The notes below the pieces were generated by a model. It was not told the origin of the DNA. It searched no databases and was given only the letters and a program-made list of their open reading frames with translations. Shown piece by piece: positions 44,005-51,771 of a stretch of DNA of 64,000 bases. The stretch covers positions 6,262,001 through 6,326,000 of the forward strand of contig NZ_CP108383.1 in assembly GCF_035958815.1 (NCBI RefSeq). Direction: 5' to 3'. The DNA comes from Nocardia sp. NBC_01327 (lineage in GTDB: Bacteria > Actinomycetota > Actinomycetes > Mycobacteriales > Mycobacteriaceae). The stretch's first letter is position 1. Every line of letters begins with the position of its first letter. The position numbers and the translations under genes are program-made.

Positions 44005-45432
44005 TCAGTGTTGCCCGGTAGCCGAGTGCCAGTCCGCCGTCGTGGCGTACCGATTTCCGGCCCAGCCGACGGCCGGGGACGGCGAATGATAGGTGTTGGC
44101 GCGCAATGTGATTCCCTCGACGGTGAAGTTCTCGGCCTCGACGAGATCGGCATCGTCGTACGCGGTGAACACGTTGTCGTACACCACGACTCCGCCCAGC
44201 GTCCCCGCGATGCGCACCACCGGAGGAGTTTTCGCCGCGGATCTACCCACGGTCACCGCATTGCCGTACACCTGGGCATCGAATACCCCCGTGGTCGAGG
44301 CCGGACCGGACAGACCACCCATGATCGTGACGCCGCCGTAGAAGTCCCCGCGCCGCCCGTCATCGACCGAGCTGTTGAAACGCACCACATTGCCGGTATT
44401 GGCACGGTTGGCGGCATTGCTGAACAGGAGATAACCGGGCCCGTCGTTGGCGTACGAAAGATTGTGCTGGAGAACGCAATGCGAGGTGTTCTGATCCAGG
44501 TCGAATCCCCCGCCGTCCGCGCCGCCGGTGCGATTGTGATGAGAGATATTGCGCTCGATGACAACTCCGGTCGAATCGTAGGTCCAGATGCCGTACGGAC
44601 CCTCCGATGCCACGGACTGCGCGCCGTTCTCGTACGCCACCGACCCGACCACGCGGCCATCGGATACGCTGCCGAGCACGATGCCGTTGCCGGTGTTCAC
44701 CTGCGCCGCAGGGTCTCCGAGGTTGCGGTATGCGACCACCTCCGACACCGTGATGTCGGTATTGACGTACACGGGGGCGCCCGCGTCGAACGCGGGCCCA
44801 TAGGTCGTCACCCCGGACTCACGGTTGTCCCTGGCAACCACCCGGCGCACCTGCACGCCGTGGAAACCGGAGTCCGATCGTGTGGCCCCGATCGACACCC
44901 CGTTACGGAAACCGCTGACCTCCAGGTCCTCGAACACGACTCCCGAGGGGCGGGTCCCCGGTCGATCGGTGTAGACCGTGACCCCGTCGGCCGCGCCGCC
45001 ACCGGTGCCGACGATCGTGAGATCGCCGACCCTGACGCCGCCGGTGTCCTGAACCAGCACTCCGGGACCTGCACCGGCGGCGACCACCGCGCGCCCGGTT
45101 CCGTAGGACCCGATCCACACCGGACGACGGGCGTCACCCGCGTCGCTCGCGCCCAGCCGCAGCGTGCCCTCGAACGTGTCGCCGCCCTCGAGCAGTACTC
45201 GCACGCCCGGTTCGAGAGATTGCCGAGCGAGCCGCTCGAGCGTCCGCCATGCGGTGCCCGGCGTGCGGCCGTCCGCACCGTCATCTCCGGAGTTACTGAG
45301 ATAGAAATCGTGCCGCCCATCGACGGCCTCCACCCGGTCGATCCCCGTCAACGCCACAGCAGTCAGCACAACAGCGATCAGGATCAATAGGGACCGCGAC
45401 TCGATCACGCGTCCATCACCGAAAAGTAACAT
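44005..45432 (-). CDS. Exported right-handed parallel beta-helix protein
   Basis: 475 residues from ATG 45432; GTG 45408 is an alternative. An N-terminal hydrophobic segment (SLLILIAVVLTAVALTG) serves as signal or anchor. The opening FYLSNSGDDGADGRTPGTAWRTLERLARQSLEPGVRVLLEGGDTF is typical of the beta-helix/Chondroitinase-B-like superfamily, followed by many coils rich in Asn, Val and Gly with inward stacking (NGVSIGATRSDSGFHGV, NTGNGIVLGS, NRTGGADGGGFDLDQNTSHCVLQHN). Such proteins bind, epimerise or cleave uronate polysaccharides. Its position opposite a uronate/pentose polysaccharide operon suggests it acts on that polymer. No catalytic residues assigned. Confidence 0.82.
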   Translation of the reverse strand: MLLFGDGRVIESRSLLILIAVVLTAVALTGIDRVEAVDGRHDFYLSNSGDDGADGRTPGTAWRTLERLARQSLEPGVRVLLEGGDTFEGTLRLGASDAGDARRPVWIGSYGTGRAVVAAGAGPGVLVQDTGGVRVGDLTIVGTGGGAADGVTVYTDRPGTRPSGVVFEDLEVSGFRNGVSIGATRSDSGFHGVQVRRVVARDNRESGVTTYGPAFDAGAPVYVNTDITVSEVVAYRNLGDPAAQVNTGNGIVLGSVSDGRVVGSVAYENGAQSVASEGPYGIWTYDSTGVVIERNISHHNRTGGADGGGFDLDQNTSHCVLQHNLSYANDGPGYLLFSNAANRANTGNVVRFNSSVDDGRRGDFYGGVTIMGGLSGPASTTGVFDAQVYGNAVTVGRSAAKTPPVVRIAGTLGGVVVYDNVFTAYDDADLVEAENFTVEGITLRANTYHSPSPAVGWAGNRYATTADWHSATGQH

Positions 45433-45495
45433 TTCGGCGGATGCTACACCGTAGCCCGCACGTCATTGCAGACTTTCATCCCTACCCCTACCCAG

Positions 45496-45555
45496 GCTAT
45501 TGGCTAGATTGCCAATAGCTGATAATGTGCTCTTATTGGTAGCTCGACCAATAAG
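45496..45555. promoter_or_regulatory. Two palindromic TetR operators
   Basis: GCTATTGGC-N6-GCCAATAGC (45496-45519) and CTTATTGGT-N6-ACCAATAAG (45532-45555), both perfect with 9-bp arms and sharing the core TATTGG-N8-CCAATA (centres 36 bp apart). The second ends at the ribosome site of the TetR gene. Strong evidence for cooperative autorepression. Confidence 0.8.
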
Positions 45556-45562
45556 GAGCCTG

Positions 45563-46213
45563 ATGCCGAAAGCGAATTCGCCTCCGGAGCCGAGCGAACC
45601 CCGCAGGCGACGCCTACCGCCGGCGCAGCGACGCGCCGAAATCGTGGACACCGCCGGTCGATTGATCGCATCCACCGGGGTCCGCAACCTCACCCTCCGC
45701 AGCGTGGCCGACGAACTCGGTGTCGCCACCGGACTCATCAGCCACTACTTCGTGTCGATCGACGATCTGGTCACCGAAGGTTTCGCCCATGCGGGCACGG
45801 GTTCCCTCGACGCATGGGACGCCTACGCCCGGGTCGCACAGGCCCCCGTCGACCAACTCCGCCGGCTGCTCGACTACAGGCGACACCGCGAGGAATTCCC
45901 GGTTCCGCTGTTGTGGGTCGATGGATGGCAAGCCGCCTACAGCGAACCGCACATGCGCAAGGAGGTGGTACGGCAGATGGACCATGCCCGAGCCATCATC
46001 AGTCGGATCATCAGCGATGGCGTCGATGCCGGTCAGTTCTCGACCACCGATGTGCGAGGCTCGGCCACTCGGATTCTCGCGACCGCCCACGCCGTCACGA
46101 TCCAAGCCGTCATGCAGACCGACGAACAATTCCTGCTCGTGGCCGATTTCGTCCTGGCAACCGCCGAACGAGAACTCGGCCTGTCACCGCACACGCTCGA
46201 GACAGACCACTGA
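45563..46213 (+). CDS. TetR-family regulator (BetI-like)
   Basis: 216 residues from ATG 45563; AAGGAG lies four bases upstream, which excludes the longer frame starting in the operator. HTH: NLTLRSVADELGVATGLISHYFVSIDDLVTEGFAHAG. The C-terminal domain begins REEFPVPLLWVDGWQAAYSEP and follows the BetI C-terminal pattern. Two perfect palindromes precede it. The gene upstream on the other strand (beta-helix protein, start 45432) shares this region and is the obvious target besides itself. Confidence 0.88.
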   Translation: MPKANSPPEPSEPRRRRLPPAQRRAEIVDTAGRLIASTGVRNLTLRSVADELGVATGLISHYFVSIDDLVTEGFAHAGTGSLDAWDAYARVAQAPVDQLRRLLDYRRHREEFPVPLLWVDGWQAAYSEPHMRKEVVRQMDHARAIISRIISDGVDAGQFSTTDVRGSATRILATAHAVTIQAVMQTDEQFLLVADFVLATAERELGLSPHTLETDH

Positions 46214-46268
46214 AAGAAATACACACCTGCCGGAGCACCGAACGGCACAGCCGAGGGTAAATATCGAG

Positions 46269-46952
46269 ATGATCCAAATTTTCATTGTCGACGATAACAA
46301 CGTCGCCCTAGCCGGTCTCAAGTCGTTCCTGAGAAACAACCGGTCACTGATCGTCACCGGGGAAGCTCGCGATATGACAGGCGCCCTGAAAGCAATAGAT
46401 CCGAAGTCGGTAGATATCGCCATCGTAGGACTCGACCTCCCCGATGGAAGCGGAATAGAGCTATGCCGCCGACTGCAGGTGGAATTCCCGGGTATCAAGT
46501 GTGTGATATTCAGCGCCCCCGCCGACGCCGAAACATTGACGCGGGCAGCCCTGGCCGGCGCTTTCGGATATCTCACGAGCAACCTTCCCGGCGAGACGAT
46601 CCTCCAGGCAATGCACATGGTCTCAGCAGGGCGACTCGCCTTCGACCAGCGCCTGATCGAGATTCTCATCAGGCATGTTCGCCAATCAGCTGCGATCGAG
46701 AGCGCTCTTCGCGAGCTGACCTTCCGCGAATTGGAACTCTTCAACTCAGTGAGTGACGGCCATTCCAGCCAGCAGATCGCCGAGCGCATCGGCATTGCAG
46801 AGAAGACTGTCAGGAACAATCTCACGAAACTCTACGCCAAGCTCGGCGTGGAAAACAGGAACGAGCTGGTCGCACTATCGGCAAAATTACGAGAAGGCTT
46901 GATACAGCCGCAATTATGCAACAACCCAAGAGGCACCCGATCCGCCGCTTGA
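46269..46952 (+). CDS. Orphan NarL-type regulator with degenerate receiver
   Basis: 227 residues from ATG 46269, AGGGTAAAT upstream. Receiver domain about 1-120 keeps the acidic pair (Asp8-Asp9) but has Gly54 where the phospho-acceptor Asp belongs (VDIAIVGLDLPDGSG), and Ser instead of the conserved Lys (GYLTSNLPG). A LuxR-type HTH ends the protein: LTFRELELFNSVSDGHSSQQIAERIGIAEKTVRNNLTKLYAKLGVENRNELVAL. No histidine kinase is adjacent. It should be active without phosphorylation, perhaps switched by ligand or dimerisation. Ends at a UUCG hairpin. Confidence 0.88.
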   Translation: MIQIFIVDDNNVALAGLKSFLRNNRSLIVTGEARDMTGALKAIDPKSVDIAIVGLDLPDGSGIELCRRLQVEFPGIKCVIFSAPADAETLTRAALAGAFGYLTSNLPGETILQAMHMVSAGRLAFDQRLIEILIRHVRQSAAIESALRELTFRELELFNSVSDGHSSQQIAERIGIAEKTVRNNLTKLYAKLGVENRNELVALSAKLREGLIQPQLCNNPRGTRSAA

Positions 46953-46981
46953 TGCTTGAACCGCACGGTCTATCGACACTC

Positions 46982-47005
46982 GCGGCTCGGGTTCGCCCGA
47001 GCCGC
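46982..47005 (+). terminator. UUCG-loop hairpin terminator
   Basis: GCGGCTCGGG (46982-46991), loop TTCG, CCCGAGCCGC (46996-47005): perfect 10-bp stem closed by a stabilising UUCG tetraloop, 30 bases after the regulator stop. Confidence 0.75.
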
Positions 47006-47291
47006 AACAGGCATTCGCGACCTGTCGCGTCGGGTGGCCGCGCCGTCCACCGACGCCTGCGACGTCCTGCGGCCGACGAGGTCGGGACGGTCATCAAGTG
47101 TACGTAAGATTGCCAACCAACAGGCATCTGAAGCGCTCGAATGGCATCGCAATCTAGGACATAGATGGCCTAATTATGCTGTTACACAACACAATAAGAC
47201 GATCATCGATCACATCTTCAGGACCTCGTGGGATCCATGATGTGAATGCCTATTAGTTCCGCTTAGCGTCAGGACGTGGTTCAATCGTGGC
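47006..47291. other. AT-rich non-coding stretch
   Basis: With the terminator before it, 339 bases separate the regulator stop from the broken esterase. From 47100 onward the DNA is clearly AT-richer than its surroundings (GCCTAATTATGCTGTTACAC). No gene or clear operator found; probably the old promoter of the esterase. Confidence 0.45.
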
Positions 47292-48269
47292 ATGACCAGT
47301 TCTGCTGGGCCGTCACTGTGGACGGCATCACGGGTAAGCCGACGGATCCTGACCCTGTCATCGATGGCGAGTTGGCTGCCGCCGCTGATTCCGGGCAATC
47401 GGGCCGGCGCGTACGCCGGACGCGGACTGCTCAATGCCGTGACCGTGATCGGATATCAACGCCCCCGCAGGTCGCTGGTGCGCCGCGTCGACGAACCGGG
47501 CGCGGTTCGCGGGGAATGGGTCAGCGGTCCGGCCCGTCCGGGACAGCGGGTGCTCTACTACCTGCACGGCAGCGGCTATATCGGATGCTCGCCTGCCACC
47601 CACCGCGGCCTTGTCGCGCAATTGACCTCCCGTACCGGCAGACCCGCCTTCGTGGTCCGGTACCGCCGAGGTCCCGAACATCGGTTCCCGGCAGCCCACC
47701 AGGACGCGGTCGCCGGTTTCCTCTGGCTCCTGGACTAGGGCTTCGATCCGTCCGACATCGTCGTGGCCGGAGACTCCGCCGGAGGACATCTGGCGGTGGC
47801 ACTGTGCGGTGAGCTGCGGCGGCGCGGCATCGGGCAACCCGCAGGCCTCGTACTGATGTCCCCGCTGATCGATCCCACGTACGACGTTGCCGCCGAATAC
47901 GAGTCGGTATCGCGCGACCCGTTCATCGGAGTCGGCATCGCGCGCCGGCTGACCGGCCTCTACACCGTCGGCGCCGACACCACCGACCCCCGATTGGACG
48001 TTCGCCGCGACGTCGGCGCGGATCTGCCGCCGATGCTGATCCAGGCCGGCGGCCGCGAAATCCTGCGCGCCGACGCCGAACAGTACGCAGCCGCCCTCCG
48101 GATCGCCGGCGGCACTTGCGATTTGCAGATCTGGTCCGGGCAAATGCATGTCTTCCAACTCTTCTACCGCATCCTGCCGGAAGCGCGAGAAGCCCTCGAC
48201 CAAATCCAGCAGTTCATCACCGACCTGGACGCCTCGACTTCCCGCCCGAACCGGGCCTCCACGGCATAG
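47292..48269 (+). pseudogene. Alpha/beta hydrolase-3 (HSL/esterase) gene with one in-frame amber stop
   Basis: A single frame runs from ATG 47292 to the stop at 48267-48269, interrupted only by TAG at 47736-47738. Before it: LYYLHGSGYIGCSPATHRGLVAQL (oxyanion motif, HGSG instead of HGGG) and YRRGPEHRFPAAHQDAVAGFLWLLD. After it: GFDPSDIVVAGDSAGGHLAVALCGEL (nucleophile GDSAG), a mid-domain, and GQMHVFQLF (His). The stop falls at WLLD-[stop]-GFDP, where relatives usually have Gln, so CAG to TAG is the likely change. The rest is unspoiled, so the mutation looks recent. Readthrough or sequencing error remain possible. Confidence 0.85.
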
Positions 48270-48287
48270 AACGCACGTGCGGAGCGT

Positions 48288-48929
48288 CTACGTGACCGAG
48301 TCGAGGGAGGAGAAGACGACCACGTTGGAGAGGTAGCTCTTGGCGGATTGGTCGAAATCGCCGCCACAGGTGACCACCTGCAGGGTTGCGCCGCCGCGGG
48401 GGCCGAACACGAGTTGGTCGGGGAATTGGGATTTGAGGTACATGCGCACGTCGGTGACCTTGAAATGGGCGGTCTTGCCGTCTGCGCGGGTCACATCGAT
48501 CATGTCACCGGCCTTGACCTTCTTGAGGGAGAAGAACACGCCGGTGCCCTTGTAGGAGTCGACGTGGCCGAGGATGACCGCGGAGCCCTGCTCGCCGGGG
48601 GCGGGGCCCTGCTGATACCAGCCTGCCTGCTGATAGTCCGCGGGGACCTGGACCGAGTCATCGGTGTTGCGGCCCAGCGAGATCAGTGAACCGGAGGCCT
48701 TGATCGAGGAGATCGTGAACGACGTCGGAGTCGAGCGGCTGATCGCCGCCGCCGTCTTCACACCGGTGGTCGATGATGCCGCCGTCGTGGTTGACGCCGA
48801 GGTCGTCTTGTCGGAAGACGTGCAGCCCGCGACGAGGGTCGCGACAATCGCCACCGCTGCGGCGAGAGCAACGAGCGGTGTGCGACGGATTCTCCGCGTG
48901 CTCAGGGTGTTCGCGTCCGAGGGAATCAC
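48288..48929 (-). CDS. Class F-like sortase, membrane-anchored
   Basis: 213 residues from GTG 48929, overlapping the stop of the Gly-rich gene (GTGA). N-terminal hydrophobic segment PLVALAAAVAIVATLVAGC with a lipobox-like VAGC (Cys36), then a Ser/Thr linker and the sortase barrel from about 75. Catalytic His122 (VILGHVDSY) and Cys188 (LQVVTCGGDFD). AGWYQQGPAPGEQGSAVILGHVDSYKGTGVFFSL is typical for actinobacterial class E/F enzymes. I could not place the catalytic Arg with confidence. It probably processes the overlapping gene product, which ends in a PETG motif. Confidence 0.85.
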   Translation of the reverse strand: MIPSDANTLSTRRIRRTPLVALAAAVAIVATLVAGCTSSDKTTSASTTTAASSTTGVKTAAAISRSTPTSFTISSIKASGSLISLGRNTDDSVQVPADYQQAGWYQQGPAPGEQGSAVILGHVDSYKGTGVFFSLKKVKAGDMIDVTRADGKTAHFKVTDVRMYLKSQFPDQLVFGPRGGATLQVVTCGGDFDQSAKSYLSNVVVFSSLDSVT

Positions 48930-49876
48930 TGTGCACTCACCGCGTGCGCCATGCCGCCCGCACCGGTTTCCGGCGCGCCCTTCGGGATGACGTAACCGCC
49001 CGCCGGGACCTGATCGGTGACCGCCGTGCCGCCACCGATACCGACGGTCGCGGCCGGGGGAATTGTCATGCCGTACACCGTGTCCGCCCCGGCGGCACCA
49101 GCGCCGGCTGCCAGCAGGTCGATGCCGCCCAAACCACCGGCCTGCACGCCCGCTCCGGTCTGCACACCACCGCTGGCGTTTCCGCCGACCTGCACACCGC
49201 CACCGGTTTGCACACCGCCACCCGCGGTCCCGCCGACTTGCACCCCACCACCGGTCTGCACTCCACCGCCCGCGTTTCCACCGACCTGCACACCACCTCC
49301 GGTTTGCACACCGCCACCCGCAGTCCCACCGACCTGCACACCACCACCGGTCTGCACACCACCGCCCGCGTCCCCGCCGCCCTGCACACCACCCCCGGAT
49401 TGCACTCCACCACCCGCGTTTCCACCGACCTGCACACCACCGCCAACGGTCCCGCCGGTCTGCACGCCGCCCCCGAGATCCCCGTTGCCGCCGCCCTGGA
49501 TACCGCCTCCGGCGGTCCCGCCGCCCTGCCCATCGCCCCCGGTCTGCACACCGCCGCCGACCTGAACACCACCCCCGGCGTTCCCGCCGGGAGTCGCGCC
49601 GACGCTCGGTTGCACCGTCGCACCGGCATTGCCGCCGAGCCCGCCCCCGGCATGCACGTCGATGCCGAGTCCGACTCCGCCGCCGCCCGCCGCACCCGGT
49701 GCCGTGGTGCCGCCCCCGGCGTTCGCCCCGCCATTGCCGCCGATGCCGACGTCGACGCCCAGACCGATGCCCGGTGCGGGTGTCGTGGTCGTGGCGGGAT
49801 CCGCGACGGCCGGGGACGCGCAAAGCGCAACCGCAGCCACAACGGCCGCCACGACCGTGAATGTCCTTGCCGACAT
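48926..49876 (-). CDS. Exported Gly-rich tandem-repeat protein, likely sortase partner
   Basis: 316 residues from ATG 49876 (GGAAG upstream). Signal peptide MSARTFTVVAAVVAAVALCASPAVA. Residues 98-248 are a tandem array with 16-residue period of the type GVQVGG(N/T)AGGGVQTGG, alternating N and T. The C-terminus reads VIPKGAPETGAGGMAHAVSAQ: a PETG sorting-type motif (302-305) without the hydrophobic helix and charged tail of usual LPxTG proteins. The adjacent overlapping sortase gene suggests covalent attachment or processing by a non-canonical signal. No other domain. Likely surface or matrix protein; function unknown. Confidence 0.8.
   Translation of the reverse strand: MSARTFTVVAAVVAAVALCASPAVADPATTTTPAPGIGLGVDVGIGGNGGANAGGGTTAPGAAGGGGVGLGIDVHAGGGLGGNAGATVQPSVGATPGGNAGGGVQVGGGVQTGGDGQGGGTAGGGIQGGGNGDLGGGVQTGGTVGGGVQVGGNAGGGVQSGGGVQGGGDAGGGVQTGGGVQVGGTAGGGVQTGGGVQVGGNAGGGVQTGGGVQVGGTAGGGVQTGGGVQVGGNASGGVQTGAGVQAGGLGGIDLLAAGAGAAGADTVYGMTIPPAATVGIGGGTAVTDQVPAGGYVIPKGAPETGAGGMAHAVSAQ
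49133..49585. repeat. 48-bp tandem repeats coding for the Gly-rich array
   Basis: Units of 48 bp encode GVQVGG(N/T)AGGGVQTGG; N- and T-versions alternate so a 96-bp super-unit is visible. Units near the ends are diverged. The array is in frame throughout and is a candidate for length variation between strains. Confidence 0.8.
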
Positions 49877-50013
49877 GATGAATTCACTTCCAGACGTTGA
49901 AACCCGACACCCTTCTTTCGAATGTATCGGGCCTTGTGTTACCTCGATCCGCTCGAAATTACGAAAGCTATGGCAATCCGGGAGCAATCCATACTGGACG
50001 TTTGCTCAATCAC

Positions 50014-50880
50014 CTACATGCCCCTATCCGATCCACCCCTGGTGTCCAGATGTGCCAGTTTCCTCACCACCTCGACCGTGACGGCCTGCTGACCGGCCAG
50101 GGTCAGGTGCACGCCGTCATCGAGATGCAACCCGACGCCCGAGGAGGGCATGGTGACCGAAAGAGCATCAGCGGCCGGCTCCGGCTGGGCGTACATGATG
50201 CGTGCGGTGTCCGCCATATCGGCTGTGGCCCAAGAGATTCCAGCCCGTTGAAAATGCGGGAAGGCGGCAGCGCGGCCCTCGTCCACCGCTGTGGGAGTGA
50301 GCCAGACCCATTGCGCGGAGGTCAGTTCCAGCGCTCGGTCGCGCAGCAGAAGCAGGTTGCGGGCGGTCTCGGCGGCACTGACCAGCCTGGTCCGGGCGCT
50401 CCCCAGACGCTGCGCGTCATTGGCGCCGAGCTGGCACAGCACCCAGTCGGGACGCTGGAAGCCCAGGGCGGGCAGCATCGTCAGCGCTTGCGTGGTGGAG
50501 CAACCGGTGACGGCCGCATTCGTCAGCTTTACGGCGTCGCCGGGACGGCGGACGGCAAGTAGTTCACGCAGAATCTCGAACCAGGACAGACGATCTGCGG
50601 TGGAGCTCTCCCCCAGTGCCAGTACATGCTGGCCCAGCTCGAACGGCAGTCGATCCACCTGCGCCGCGAACTGCGCGTCTTCCAATAGCGCCTCGGCGGC
50701 GCGGCGGGCCTGATCGGCGAATCCCGCACGCAGGTCACGGTATTGGAGGAGATCCAGGCCGAAGAGTCCGGCAATACGGGCGTCGTCGAGCCCATTCACA
50801 TAGGGCAGCGCCTTCTCCGGCTGCTGGAACCGCACCAATTTCTCGATCAACTCGGCGTTCACGGGGTTGCTCCCATTCAT
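50014..50880 (-). CDS. SGNH/GDSL-family hydrolase
   Basis: 288 residues from ATG 50880. The SGNH blocks are present: ALGESSTAD with GES (instead of GDS) carrying the nucleophile Ser, NAAVTGCST, LCQLGANDAQR (GAND), and a C-terminal DDGVHLTLAGQQAV with the Asp-x-x-His pair. About 110 residues of helical sequence precede the domain. No signal peptide, so cytosolic esterase or acyl hydrolase. It follows a MarR gene on the same strand and may be regulated by it. Confidence 0.85.
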   Translation of the reverse strand: MNGSNPVNAELIEKLVRFQQPEKALPYVNGLDDARIAGLFGLDLLQYRDLRAGFADQARRAAEALLEDAQFAAQVDRLPFELGQHVLALGESSTADRLSWFEILRELLAVRRPGDAVKLTNAAVTGCSTTQALTMLPALGFQRPDWVLCQLGANDAQRLGSARTRLVSAAETARNLLLLRDRALELTSAQWVWLTPTAVDEGRAAAFPHFQRAGISWATADMADTARIMYAQPEPAADALSVTMPSSGVGLHLDDGVHLTLAGQQAVTVEVVRKLAHLDTRGGSDRGM

Positions 50881-50921
50881 TTCGGACGGCGCCGTCGTCC
50901 GAAATGACCTCGCGCCAGAGG

Positions 50922-51362
50922 TCAGGGGACGATCGGCGTGGTGATATTGCGCTGCAATCGTTCGAGCAGACTCACGAGGGTGTCGATCTCGGCGTCACTG
51001 AATCCGGTACGCAGGCGCTGATCGTGGGCGGTGGCCGCACCGGCGAGCTGGCGGAACAGACTTTCGCCGTCGTCGGTGAGTTCCACCTGATGAACTCGGC
51101 GGTTGCTGGGATCCCGGCGGCGGGTGACCAGGCCGTTGCTCTCCATCGCATTGAGGTGATGGGTGAGCGTGGCGCCCTCGATGCCCACCGCCTTCGCCAG
51201 CTCCCGCTGATTGCCGAGTTCCCGCGTTTTCAAGGTCAGCAGGATCAGCCAGACCGGTAACGAGCCACCCGCGGCCGCCAGCGTCTCATCGAAGGCGCGA
51301 CTGACCGTTTTGGCTGTACGAGCCAGGGCTAGGCCGACGGGTGTTCCAGTGGGTCTTGGCAT
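50922..51362 (-). CDS. MarR-family regulator
   Basis: 146 residues from ATG 51362. MarR fold: GSLPVWLILLTLKTRELGNQRELAKAVGIEGATLTHHLNAMESNGLVTRRRDPSNRRVHQVELTDDGESLF. The winged-helix DR-NRR tip is intact. It is third in an apparent minus-strand operon (exporter, SnoaL-like, MarR, SGNH), suggesting autoregulation through the promoter at 53272-53300 with its ATCTAA repeats. Confidence 0.9.
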   Translation of the reverse strand: MPRPTGTPVGLALARTAKTVSRAFDETLAAAGGSLPVWLILLTLKTRELGNQRELAKAVGIEGATLTHHLNAMESNGLVTRRRDPSNRRVHQVELTDDGESLFRQLAGAATAHDQRLRTGFSDAEIDTLVSLLERLQRNITTPIVP

Positions 51363-51393
51363 TCCCTCAACGTACCTCGGTGGATCCGCGCCG

Positions 51394-51771
51394 CTAGGGT
51401 CCGACGCTGGTACTCAGGTGCAGTCCCGCCAGTAGCCAGGCGCCGTCGCGCAGGATTGCGAAGTGTGTGCTCCGGAACCGGCCATTGGCAGGATTGCCCT
51501 GGTATTCGCCGTCCTGAACGTACCGGCCGATCGCGAGCGCGGCGGTGCCGTACGCACGCACGCCGATCTCGTCCTGCCATGTCACGGATCGAATGTGGAG
51601 GGCGCCGGTGCGGAAGCGGTCCAGCCATGCGGACTTGTCGAGGACGAAGCCGGCGGGACCGACCACCTCGAAATCAGGCGTGGACATCTTGTCCAGTGCG
51701 ACAACATCTTCGAGCTGTTCGGCCGCGGCCCAGCGCCGGCACAGTTCGCGTACCTGATCGTGCGTATTCAT
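51394..51771 (-). CDS. SnoaL/NTF2-like small protein
   Basis: 125 residues from ATG 51771, overlapping the exporter stop by 4 bases (ATGA). Order of elements MNTHDQVRELCRRWAAAEQLEDVVALDKMSTPDFEVVGPAGFVLDKSAWLDRFRTGALHIRSVTWQDEIGVRAYGTAALAIGRYVQDGEYQG...RSTHFAILRDGAWLLAGLHLS is that of the NTF2-like (DUF4440/SnoaL) cone fold. Members are isomerases, cyclases or small-ligand binders. It is translationally coupled to a drug exporter, so a role in binding or modifying the exported compound is possible. Confidence 0.85.
   Translation of the reverse strand: MNTHDQVRELCRRWAAAEQLEDVVALDKMSTPDFEVVGPAGFVLDKSAWLDRFRTGALHIRSVTWQDEIGVRAYGTAALAIGRYVQDGEYQGNPANGRFRSTHFAILRDGAWLLAGLHLSTSVGP

Noticed and set aside
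43975..45390. 471-codon plus-strand frame opposite the beta-helix gene
   Set aside because: Composition typical of antisense shadow; beta-helix coils are consistent on the minus strand.
49133..49585. Regular repeats considered as a CRISPR array
   Set aside because: Units are contiguous, 48 bp long, in frame and coding for Gly-rich sequence; there are no unique spacers and no cas genes.
48944..49823. Long frame continuing upstream of the sortase through the Gly-rich gene
   Set aside because: The Arg/Trp/Gly-rich translation is an off-frame reading of the tandem repeat; the sortase starts at GTG 48929.
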